Below, piece by piece: positions 1-6,051 of a stretch of 6,366 bases of DNA. Below the pieces are notes generated by a model. The model was not told where the DNA came from, did no database searches, and was given only the letters and a program-made list of their open reading frames with translations. The position numbers and the translations under genes are program-made. Each line of letters begins with the position of its first letter. Positions within the stretch are counted from its first letter, which is position 1. The stretch is from Planctomycetia bacterium (GTDB taxonomy: Bacteria; Planctomycetota; Planctomycetia; Gemmatales; Gemmataceae): positions 1 to 6,366 of the forward strand of contig SXHE01000345.1 in the NCBI GenBank assembly GCA_005773755.1, written 5' to 3'.

Positions 1-247
1 GCCCGACTGCCAGCGCGTTCAACGTGTCTGCGAAGCGGCCTTCGGCAGATGCGCCAAGCGTGCTGGCCGTCGGGCCTCGCTCGCAAAGCCTCGCTCGACC
101 GCGACCTACAAAACCCGCAGGTTCACCGTCGCGGCTGCTGGGTCGTCGATCTGGTGTTGGAAAAGCAGTAGATGACGAAGCGGCGATCACCTTCGCGCCG
201 GTTGAGGTGTCGGGGTTGTGGGTCCGATCCTTTCACGAGGGCGAGCG
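1..247. other. Left-edge region with no recognisable gene
   Basis: I see no gene I can support here. A plus-strand frame stays open across most of it, but the translation is rich in Arg, Ser, Pro and Ala, resembles no family I know, and runs into the start of the oxygenase gene in a different frame. This is what GC-rich non-coding DNA often gives. A 10-base direct repeat (gcctcgctcg at 74-83 and 88-97) is the only internal structure noticed. The region presumably holds the promoter of the oxygenase gene, but I could not identify convincing -35 and -10 boxes. The end of an upstream gene outside the window cannot be excluded. Confidence 0.5.
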
Positions 248-841
248 ATGCGCAAGCAGTTACTCGACGGCGAACAGGTGTTCGTGATCTACGACTTCCT
301 CACGCCGGAGGAGTGCGCGGAGTACGTGCGCGTGACGGAGGCGGCCGGGTACGCGGCGGCCCCGATCACCACCATCGGCGGGCCGGTGATGGCCCCAGAG
401 ATCCGCAACAACGAGCGGGTGATGATCGACCACTTCGACTGGGCCGCAAAGCTGTGGGCGCGGGCGAAGCCGCTCGTGCCGTCGCCGTACCTGGGGCACG
501 AGGCGACCGCGCTGAACGAGCGGTTCCGGTTCTACCGCTACGACGCCGGCCACACGTTCCGCCCGCACATGGACGGCCACTTCGCCCGTAACGACGATCG
601 CAGTCAGTTCACGTTCATGGTGTACCTGAACGACGCATGTGAGGGCGGCGAGACCGTCATCTACATCCACGACGACGGGCTGACGCTACCCGACGGGGCC
701 GAGATCCGCGTGCGGCCGGAGACCGGGAAGGCGCTGCTGTTCTTCCACTACCTGTACCACGAAGGCGCGCCGGTCGTGAGCGGCCGGAAGTACGTTCTAC
801 GCACGGACGTGATGTACCGCGTCGGCCGCGACGACGAGTGA
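248..841 (+). CDS. 2OG-Fe(II) oxygenase, prolyl 4-hydroxylase-like
   Basis: Predicted soluble, 197-residue, non-haem iron dioxygenase that would couple oxidative decarboxylation of 2-oxoglutarate to hydroxylation of a substrate, possibly a prolyl or other side chain. The double-stranded beta-helix motifs are all visible: the HxD pair H107 and D109 (in RPHMDGHF), the distal iron ligand H171 (in YHEGAPV) and K181 ten residues later, the spacing seen in collagen-type prolyl 4-hydroxylases for the 2-oxoglutarate carboxylate. The segments NERFRFYRYDAGHTFRPH and FMVYLNDACEGGET are typical of the P4H-like family. I start at the ATG at 248 because GAGG lies 7 bases upstream and the family's N-terminal 'V-F-V-I-Y-D-F-L-T-P-E-E-C' block follows at once; an in-frame ATG at 218 would add ten unrelated residues. 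There is no signal peptide, so it is probably cytoplasmic. The substrate is unknown. It ends 3 bases from the convergent Rrf2 gene and may be unrelated to it in function. Confidence 0.9.
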   Translation: MRKQLLDGEQVFVIYDFLTPEECAEYVRVTEAAGYAAAPITTIGGPVMAPEIRNNERVMIDHFDWAAKLWARAKPLVPSPYLGHEATALNERFRFYRYDAGHTFRPHMDGHFARNDDRSQFTFMVYLNDACEGGETVIYIHDDGLTLPDGAEIRVRPETGKALLFFHYLYHEGAPVVSGRKYVLRTDVMYRVGRDDE

Positions 842-844
842 CCG

Positions 845-1306
845 CTACGCCTTGCGCCGCAGCTTGAGCGGTTGCGGGTCGGTGCCGTCGCACAGCGGCA
901 CGCTGGCCGTACTGGGGTCGGCCAGCACTTCGGCCAGCGTGCTGTCGCGGAAGGCCGCTTCCACGGTCGCCATCGCCGCGTCCATGCGTTTGTGCAGCGG
1001 GCACAGGTTGGTGCCGTGGGTCGGCAGCTTCAGGGGGCAGGTGGCAATCCGCGTGATCGGATCGACCGCGTTCACCACGTCGAGGATCGTCAGCTCTTCG
1101 GGCGTCTTCACCAGCGAGACGCCGCCGCCGACGCCGCGCTGCGTCTGCACGATCCCCTTCTTCGCCAGCCCTTGCAGGATCTTCGCGAGATAGTCCTTCG
1201 GCACCTGGGTCGCCTCCGCGATCTGGGCCGTGGTCCGCGCCGCGGGGGCCTGGTGCGCCAGGTGGATCACGGCCCGCAGTGCGTACTCGACCGTGTCCGA
1301 GAACAT
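845..1306 (-). CDS. Rrf2-family transcriptional regulator (NsrR/IscR-like)
   Basis: Predicted 153-residue dimeric winged-helix DNA-binding protein of the Rrf2 family, whose members sense iron-sulfur status, nitric oxide or redox state. The N-terminus (MFSDTVEYALRAVIHLA) and the helix-turn-helix region at about residues 25-52 (TTAQIAEATQVPKDYLAKIL, then LAKKGIV), followed by a glycine-rich wing (RGVGGGVSL), are diagnostic. The cluster loop has C90 and C102, 12 residues apart as are the outer cysteines of IscR, and H105 at the position of the IscR His ligand. The usual middle cysteine is replaced by Thr96, next to His97. C139 is near the C-terminus. I choose the ATG at 1306-1304: GGAGG lies 6 bases upstream, whereas the TTG just before it would be only 3 bases from that site. 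It is divergent from the protoglobin gene and probably controls it and itself. The exact subgroup and the signal sensed are inferred. Confidence 0.92.
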   Translation of the reverse strand: MFSDTVEYALRAVIHLAHQAPAARTTAQIAEATQVPKDYLAKILQGLAKKGIVQTQRGVGGGVSLVKTPEELTILDVVNAVDPITRIATCPLKLPTHGTNLCPLHKRMDAAMATVEAAFRDSTLAEVLADPSTASVPLCDGTDPQPLKLRRKA

Positions 1307-1344
1307 CAACAGCCTCCGGTTGGGCGCGAATCCGAGCCGAGTTG

Positions 1345-1350
1345 ATTGTA
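1345..1350 (-). promoter_or_regulatory. Possible -10 box for the Rrf2 gene
   Basis: Read on the minus strand this is TACAAT, a 5/6 match to the sigma70 -10 consensus in an otherwise GC-rich stretch. Transcription would begin near 1338 and leave a leader of about 30 bases before the ATG at 1306, which suits the GGAGG ribosome site. No good -35 box is present at 16-18 bases (the best is T-rich, TTTTTC), so it would be weak or activator-dependent. The candidate operator dyad at 1371-1394 begins where that -35 would lie. Confidence 0.35.
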
Positions 1351-1355
1351 CGCGC

Positions 1356-1384
1356 TGGACACCGGGCGAAAAACAGGATAGATT
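1356..1384 (+). promoter_or_regulatory. Candidate sigma70-type promoter of the protoglobin gene
   Basis: TGGACA at 1356-1361 (5/6 match to TTGACA) is followed after exactly 17 bases by TAGATT at 1379-1384 (4/6 match to TATAAT). A start near 1391 would give a leader of about 29 bases before the globin ATG at 1420, containing the ribosome site GGAG at 1410-1413, 6 bases before the start codon. The location in the intergenic gap, the ideal spacing and the local drop in GC content support it. It was found by eye and the transcription start has not been mapped. Confidence 0.5.
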
Positions 1385-1394
1385 AGTCTTGTTT
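1371..1394. promoter_or_regulatory. Candidate Rrf2 operator (imperfect dyad)
   Basis: An imperfect palindrome of 24 bases: AAACA at 1371-1375 mirrors TGTTT at 1390-1394, and GA at 1377-1378 mirrors TC at 1387-1388. In all, 8 of 12 half-site positions pair around a centre between 1382 and 1383. It covers the proposed -10 box and start region of the globin promoter, so a bound protein would block transcription, and it abuts the expected -35 area of the divergent regulator gene. Rrf2 dimers bind AT-rich dyads of about this length, which makes the adjacent Rrf2 protein the natural candidate. The match to any specific published NsrR or IscR site is not close. Confidence 0.35.
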
Positions 1395-1419
1395 CCATTC
1401 CTCTCCCTCGGAGCACACC

Positions 1420-1992
1420 ATGACGCACGTCGACGAAGCGCGGTTGGAATCGGACCTGGGCTACCGGTTCGGGTACGTGGCGGGGTTCGTCGGGTTCGGC
1501 CCGGACGACATCGCGGCCGTTCACGGGGCCGCGCCGAAGCTGGCCCCGCTGGTACCCGCGCTGGTGGACGCGGTGTACGACAAGTTGTTCCAGCAGGACG
1601 CGACCTGGCGGCACTTCCTCCCGCGGCAGAGCGGCTACAGTGGCGAGGTGCCGCTGACGCTCGACAAGCTCACGATGGACCACCCGCAGATCGCGTTCCG
1701 CAAGCAGCACCTGGGGCGCTACCTCGCGGCGCTGGTGACGAAGCCCTACGACGGGAAGATGGTCGAGTACCTGGACATGGTCGGCAAGATGCACACGCCG
1801 AAGGCCGGGAGCAAGGAGTTGGACGTGCCGCTGGTTCAGATGAACGCGCTGATGGGCTTCGTGGCCGACGCGTTCACCGCAACGATCCTCGGCCTGGGCC
1901 TGGATCGCGATACGGAAGTGAAGACCCTTCGCGCGTTCGGCAAACTGCTGTGGATTCAGAACGACCTGATTACGCGCCATTATCAGAAGTAA
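1420..1992 (+). CDS. Protoglobin (single-domain haem globin)
   Basis: Predicted 190-residue haem protein of the protoglobin/globin-coupled-sensor family, able in known members to bind O2, CO and NO. Its length is close to that of archaeal protoglobin (about 195 residues), and no output domain follows, so it is a stand-alone globin, not a coupled sensor. The N-terminal pre-globin helix and helix A region (LGYRFGYVAGFVGFGPDDIA) and the segment ending in VGKMHTPKAG match the family. H125 in that segment is the likely proximal haem ligand by comparison with the 'iG-x-x-H-x-x-x-G' block of the family; H97 is a less likely alternative. The start ATG has GGAG 6 bases upstream. It is transcribed away from the Rrf2 gene, a pairing that suggests induction by nitric oxide or a redox change, by analogy with NsrR control of flavohaemoglobin. 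Whether it detoxifies, stores or senses gas cannot be told from sequence. Confidence 0.88.
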   Translation: MTHVDEARLESDLGYRFGYVAGFVGFGPDDIAAVHGAAPKLAPLVPALVDAVYDKLFQQDATWRHFLPRQSGYSGEVPLTLDKLTMDHPQIAFRKQHLGRYLAALVTKPYDGKMVEYLDMVGKMHTPKAGSKELDVPLVQMNALMGFVADAFTATILGLGLDRDTEVKTLRAFGKLLWIQNDLITRHYQK

Positions 1993-2000
1993 CAAGGCAA

Positions 2001-2030
2001 CGAGCCGCGGGGTTGCAACCTCGCGGCTCG
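2001..2030. terminator. Hairpin between convergent globin and secDF genes
   Basis: A 30-base inverted repeat: CGAGCCGCG at 2001-2009 pairs with CGCGGCTCG at 2022-2030, and the middle GGTTGCAACC is itself a palindrome, with one G/T pair at 2010 and 2021. It begins 8 bases after the globin stop codon and 27 bases beyond the secDF stop. In the minus-strand direction the hairpin is followed by TTGCCTTGTT, which is fairly T-rich. On the plus strand it is followed by cgcgaaacg, with no T-tract. It is therefore a better intrinsic terminator for secDF, and may act in both directions. Confidence 0.65.
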
Positions 2031-2057
2031 CGCGAAACGTCACCTCAATTCGCCCTG

Positions 2058-5000
2058 TTACCCCTCGACCACTTCCTCTTCCGCGCCCTCTTCCTTCTCG
2101 GTGGTCGCGGCCTCGTCGGTGGCGGTGCCGGCGGTGTCGCGGCCCTCGCCGAGGAACAGCAGCAGCGGGCTGGCGACGAAGATCGAGCTGTACGTGCTGA
2201 TGAGCACGCCGACGATCATCACGAACGCGAACAGGTGGACGCCCTCGCCGCCGAAGGCGTACAGCACGACCGACACCAAGAGCACCGTCATCGAGGTCAG
2301 GATGGTGCGGCTCAGGGTCTGGTTCACGCTGTCGTTAATCATCTGTGGGGTCAGTTGCGGGTTCTTGCCGCGGACCTCGCGGATGCGGGCGAAGTTCACG
2401 ATGATCTCGTTCACCGAGTACCCGACGAGCGTGAGCAGCGCCGCGACCGCCGCGAGGTCGATCTTGAAGTCCTCGATCAGCAGGAAGCTGTTGGCCCCGG
2501 GGAGCAGGTGCAGGTAGTGGCACGCGGCGATGGCCCCGAGGGTGAAGCACAGGTCGTGAACGAGACAGATCACGGAGGCCAGCCCGAACGTCCAGTTCCC
2601 GAACCGGAACCAGAGGTACAGGATGATCATGATCCAGCTAATCACGATGGCGACGAGGGCCTTCTCGCGGGTCTCCTTCGCGAGCTGACTGTCGAACACT
2701 TCGAGGCGCTCCGGCTCCGGGGTGCTGTCGAACGCGGTCTTAGCGAGCGCGGTCACGTTGGTCAGCCCCTTGAGCTGGGCGGCGTACTCGGCCGCGCCGG
2801 GTGCGCCGGCGGCCGGGGCCGGGGTGCGGAGCCGGTCCAGGGTCGGGTTGCGGCCCACGTCCAGCTTCATCTTGGTGAACCGGCCGTCCACCGGTTCGCC
2901 GACGCCGGTGAGCGCGAACGTGTCCGGGCCGGAGTCGGTGCGGAACTCGTTCTTGAACGCGCGGGAGAACAGCTCCGTGGTGTAGGCGAGCGAGGTCGCC
3001 TTGTCGAAGCTGATCTCCACGACCGTCCCGGTCACGGGGCCGACCGTCATTGAGGCCCCGTCGAACATGGTCTTGTTGTCGTCGGTGCGCATGAGCCGGT
3101 CGAGCGTGACCCGCACGAGCGCGGGCTGCTTCTCGGTGGTGCGCACGGTGAACCGGCGGCTCTTGCCCTGCTCGAAGTTGTCGGTCGAGAGGAACGTCTG
3201 CTCGACGGACACGTCCGGCAGGTGGCCGGCGCGGGTGCGCACGTCTGCGGCCATCTCCTTGTCGTCCCGACCGGCGGGCTTTTCCGTCAGCGTGACGCTC
3301 GCCTTCGAGCCGTCCTCGTGGGTGATCGTGTAGTCCCAGACGTTCACGGGCACGTCGCCGACGGGCTTGTTGTCCCAGACGACGCCCTCTTCGCCGGCTT
3401 TGATCGCGAGCCGCTTCTTCTGGTTCTCTTCGCCCAGCAGTTCGCGGAAGCCGGGCTTGCCGTCGGCGGTCTTGGTCAGCCCGCGCTCCTCGCCGCCCTT
3501 CAACCGCCCGGCGAACACGGTGCCGCCACGGAAGTCCACGTTCAGGCTCTTGTCGCCGCGGGCCAGGAACAGGCCCAGACCCAGGATCGTCAGGAACCCG
3601 GTGAGCGGGAAGAAGAACCACCGGTATTTCATCGGGTTGAAGTTCGGCTTCTCGAACAGCCGCATCATCCGCAGTTCGGTCAGCCACTTCTTGTGCAGCC
3701 AGAAGTCGAACATCAATCGCGTCATGTAGAGCGACGTGAACAGGCTGATGATGAGGCCGACCGCGAGGCTGATCGCGAACCCCTTCAGATTGTCGTTCCC
3801 GAACGTGTACAGCACGATCGAGGTGAAGATGCTCGTCAGGTGGGTGTCGATGATCGTGAGGAACGCCCGGTCGTAGCCGTTGCGTATGGCGGTGGCGATG
3901 TTCGCGCCCTTATTTCTCTCTTCCCGGAGCCGCTCGTAGATGAGCACGTTGGCGTCGACGGCCATGCCGAGCGTGAGCACCAGCCCCGCGAGGCCGGGCA
4001 GGGTGAAGGCCGCGTTCACGGCCACCATGAACCCGATCGTGAGGAGCAGGTTGGCGAACAGCGCGACGCAGGCGACCAGCCCGGCGAACCGGTAGTAGAC
4101 GACCATGAACGCGAGGATCGCGAGGAACGCGAGGCCGACGGCCCGCGTCCCGCGGCGGATGGTGTCGGCCCCGAGGGTCGGCCCGATGGTGTTTTCGCTG
4201 ACGGGCCGCTCGCGCAGTTCGGCCGACAGCGCCCCGCTGCGGAGGATCTGGACGAGCCGGTCCACGGTCTTGCGGTCGAACCCGTCCTTGCCGCCGGTGA
4301 TCTGGCCGACGTTGCCGATCTCGCCGTGCAGGTTCGGGGCGGACACGATGCGCTCGTCGAGGACGATGGCGAGCCGCCGCTGGTGGCCGCCGGTCGGCTT
4401 GTTGCGCCGCGTCACCTTGCTGAACTGCTGCCCGCCGGCCCCGTTGAACCGGAACTCGACGGCCAGGTTGAACGACTTGTCGTTGCTGCTGCTGGCGGAG
4501 ATGGTGATGTCGCCGCCGACCTTCAAGTTGTCTTCGGGGGAGACGCGGGTGAGGGCGAAGTACTCGACCTTCTTCTCGTTGACCAGCGCCTCGATCTCCT
4601 CGTCGGTCTTGCCGGCCCCGGTGCCGACGCCCTGCGCTTTCTCGGCCTTGAGCCGGGCGCGGGCCTCGCGCTCCTTGGTGAGCACTTCCACGCTCACACA
4701 CTCGCGGCTGTAGATCAACATGCCGCAGTTGAGCGGATCGACGCGGGTGCTGCCCTGGATCGGCACGGCGGTGTCGCGCGAGCCGGCGAGCAGCATCCAC
4801 AGGGGGCTGGCCGCGCCGGAGGCGTTGGACAGGCCGAGGCTCTCGCGCTCTTCCGGCCCCAGTTCGACCCAGGCGTATTTGACGGCGGCCTTCGTGTCGT
4901 TGATGTCGACGTTGTAGTCGCCGTCCGGCGGGGGCGGGGGCGACCCGCGCGTGGCCAGTTTCTGGAGGGAAGTGCCGACCTGTTCGCTCCGCGGCTCGGG

Positions 5001-5561
5001 CTTGCGGAAGTCGACCCAGTTGTCCTTGGTTTGCGCGGCCCGCTCGATGTCGGTGATCGCCTGGCGGATGCCCTCTTTGTCGTCCGGCCCGTTGGCGAGG
5101 ATGCGGAACTCGAGCACGCCCATCTGGGAGATGAGCCGCTTCACTTCCTCGACTTCTTCGTTCGACAGACTGGCCTTGCCGCCGCTCGCGCCGCCGATCG
5201 GGAGGATGATCTCGACGCGGCGGTCGCCGCTGGGCCGCACGGTGACGTTCTTGATGTCGGTGGGGTCGATGCGCCGCTTGATCTGCGCGGCGAGCTGGGC
5301 CATTTCTTCCGGGTTCAGGCCCGGGGGCGGCCCGGCGTCCTTTTCCTTCTCTTTGTCCTTGCCGTCGGCGGTCTTGTCCTTCGGCCCCTGCTCGGTGGCC
5401 TTGCGCAGCTTCGTGCGCTCGAGGTTCACCTCGTAGACGAGGATCGTGCCGCCGGCGAGGTCGATGCCGAGCCGGTACTTCTCGGGGCGGGCCGCGAACA
5501 GCACCGCCACGAGGCACGGGATCAGGCAGATGAGGAGGCCGCGAAGGAAGTTCCGTTGCAT
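2058..5561 (-). CDS. secDF: Protein translocase subunit SecDF (SecD-SecF fusion)
   Basis: Membrane protein of 1167 residues that works with SecYEG, using the proton gradient to complete export of proteins. The SecD half has TM1 (about 7-24), GIDLAGGT at 32-39, a large periplasmic P1 region, TM2-6 (about 473-617) and GMAVDANVLIYERLREE with D536 at the proton-relay position. The SecF half has TM1 (about 648-667), NVDFRGGT at 674-681, a periplasmic region to about 966, and TM2-6 (about 967-1137), giving 12 segments in all. R1085 (LSRT) is kept, but the SecF TM4 motif reads GYSVNEIIVNFARIRE, with E1052 where Asp is usual. A Lys/Asp/Glu-rich linker (60-76), five prolines (208-212) and an acidic tail (from 1141) are also present. 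I prefer the ATG at 5561; a GTG at 5588 would add nine residues, but it lies in a GC hairpin and is only 3 bases from a GGAG. It follows yajC by 74 bases and is probably in one operon with it. Confidence 0.96.
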   Translation of the reverse strand: MQRNFLRGLLICLIPCLVAVLFAARPEKYRLGIDLAGGTILVYEVNLERTKLRKATEQGPKDKTADGKDKEKEKDAGPPPGLNPEEMAQLAAQIKRRIDPTDIKNVTVRPSGDRRVEIILPIGGASGGKASLSNEEVEEVKRLISQMGVLEFRILANGPDDKEGIRQAITDIERAAQTKDNWVDFRKPEPRSEQVGTSLQKLATRGSPPPPPDGDYNVDINDTKAAVKYAWVELGPEERESLGLSNASGAASPLWMLLAGSRDTAVPIQGSTRVDPLNCGMLIYSRECVSVEVLTKEREARARLKAEKAQGVGTGAGKTDEEIEALVNEKKVEYFALTRVSPEDNLKVGGDITISASSSNDKSFNLAVEFRFNGAGGQQFSKVTRRNKPTGGHQRRLAIVLDERIVSAPNLHGEIGNVGQITGGKDGFDRKTVDRLVQILRSGALSAELRERPVSENTIGPTLGADTIRRGTRAVGLAFLAILAFMVVYYRFAGLVACVALFANLLLTIGFMVAVNAAFTLPGLAGLVLTLGMAVDANVLIYERLREERNKGANIATAIRNGYDRAFLTIIDTHLTSIFTSIVLYTFGNDNLKGFAISLAVGLIISLFTSLYMTRLMFDFWLHKKWLTELRMMRLFEKPNFNPMKYRWFFFPLTGFLTILGLGLFLARGDKSLNVDFRGGTVFAGRLKGGEERGLTKTADGKPGFRELLGEENQKKRLAIKAGEEGVVWDNKPVGDVPVNVWDYTITHEDGSKASVTLTEKPAGRDDKEMAADVRTRAGHLPDVSVEQTFLSTDNFEQGKSRRFTVRTTEKQPALVRVTLDRLMRTDDNKTMFDGASMTVGPVTGTVVEISFDKATSLAYTTELFSRAFKNEFRTDSGPDTFALTGVGEPVDGRFTKMKLDVGRNPTLDRLRTPAPAAGAPGAAEYAAQLKGLTNVTALAKTAFDSTPEPERLEVFDSQLAKETREKALVAIVISWIMIILYLWFRFGNWTFGLASVICLVHDLCFTLGAIAACHYLHLLPGANSFLLIEDFKIDLAAVAALLTLVGYSVNEIIVNFARIREVRGKNPQLTPQMINDSVNQTLSRTILTSMTVLLVSVVLYAFGGEGVHLFAFVMIVGVLISTYSSIFVASPLLLFLGEGRDTAGTATDEAATTEKEEGAEEEVVEG

Positions 5562-5586
5562 GGCGTTCCGTTTCCTGTCCAGGTCC

Positions 5587-5604
5587 ACGCGCTCCGCGGC
5601 GCGT
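5587..5604 (-). other. GC-rich hairpin in the yajC-secDF spacer
   Basis: ACGCGC at 5587-5592 and GCGCGT at 5599-5604 form a perfect 6-base stem around a 6-base loop. On the minus-strand transcript the loop holds most of a GGAG sequence, and the stem includes the first base of the alternative GTG start of secDF. If real in RNA it would hide that start and favour initiation at the ATG at 5561. It has no T-tract, so it is not an obvious terminator. Short GC palindromes are common in DNA of this composition, so it may be accidental. Confidence 0.3.
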
Positions 5605-5635
5605 CGCGGCTACGCGGGGCCGGGGTGATTCCGCA

Positions 5636-5980
5636 TTACGCTTGTTTGGCGGGTTCCGCCCCGCTCACGTCGAGCACCTGCGCGACGACGTTCCGCTTGA
5701 TCCGCAGTTTGGTGTCTTCCGACCGAATGACGATCTCGTCCTCGCCGTCGTTGGCGGTCACGACGAAGCCCACGATCCCGGCGTTGGTCAGCACTTTCGT
5801 CCCGCGCTTGATGTTCGCGAGCAGGTCCGCCTGTTCCTTCTTCTGCCGCCGGCTCATGGGCAGGATGACGACCACCCAGAACAGGAGCATCAGCCCGATC
5901 AGGAAGAACGGGAACATCGGGCTGCCGAACAGCCCGCCCGGTTGCTGCGGCGCGTCTTGTGCGAACAGGAGGAACGTCAT
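5636..5980 (-). CDS. yajC: Preprotein translocase subunit YajC
   Basis: Small inner-membrane partner of SecDF in the holo-translocon, 114 residues, the usual size for the family. A short N-terminal Gln/Pro/Gly-rich stretch (residues 8-20) precedes a single membrane helix at about 23-42 (FPFFLIGLMLLFWVVVILP). This is followed by the basic RRQKKEQ segment and the cytoplasmic domain with GTKVLTNAGIVGFVV, the EIVIRSEDTKLRIKRNVV strand block and a short tail. These are the hallmark YajC motifs. The ATG start has GGAAGG on the minus strand 8 bases upstream. The gene lies between tgt and secDF on the same strand, with 71 bases to tgt and 74 to the secDF ATG, matching the tgt-yajC-secD-secF order known from E. 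coli. No clear terminator or promoter separates the three, so co-transcription is likely. Confidence 0.96.
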   Translation of the reverse strand: MTFLLFAQDAPQQPGGLFGSPMFPFFLIGLMLLFWVVVILPMSRRQKKEQADLLANIKRGTKVLTNAGIVGFVVTANDGEDEIVIRSEDTKLRIKRNVVAQVLDVSGAEPAKQA

Positions 5981-6051
5981 GGTGTGTACCTTCCACGCTC
6001 CCCGTTGGGTCGCGGCGAACGGGCCAGGCCCCTACAATCGGAACTCTCACT

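Noticed and set aside
74..97. 10-base direct repeat as a possible repeat array or attachment site
   Set aside because: Only two copies and no associated integrase, tRNA or further repeats; two copies of a GC-rich 10-mer nearby can be chance.
218..247. Upstream ATG start for the oxygenase gene
   Set aside because: It adds ten residues unlike the family N-terminus and lacks the well-placed GAGG that precedes the ATG at 248.
24..287. Possible small gene at the left edge
   Set aside because: Arg/Ser/Pro-rich translation without a ribosome site or family resemblance; it overlaps the well-supported start of the oxygenase gene.
1230..3053. Plus-strand open frame of 607 codons spanning the globin and the secDF end
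   Set aside because: It overlaps the protoglobin in another frame and secDF on the other strand, and the composition is that of a GC-bias shadow. The start lies inside the Rrf2 gene.
3910..5517. Arg-rich minus-strand frame of 535 codons inside secDF
   Set aside because: It is the same strand as secDF in a shifted frame, with a very Arg/Pro-rich translation typical of an out-of-frame reading; secDF shows continuous family motifs without any frameshift.
5981..6051. Separate promoter or terminator between tgt and yajC
   Set aside because: The gap is only 71 bases; GGGCCAGGCCC is a palindrome with too small a loop for a hairpin, and no convincing -35/-10 pair or T-tract is present, so read-through from tgt is the simpler view.
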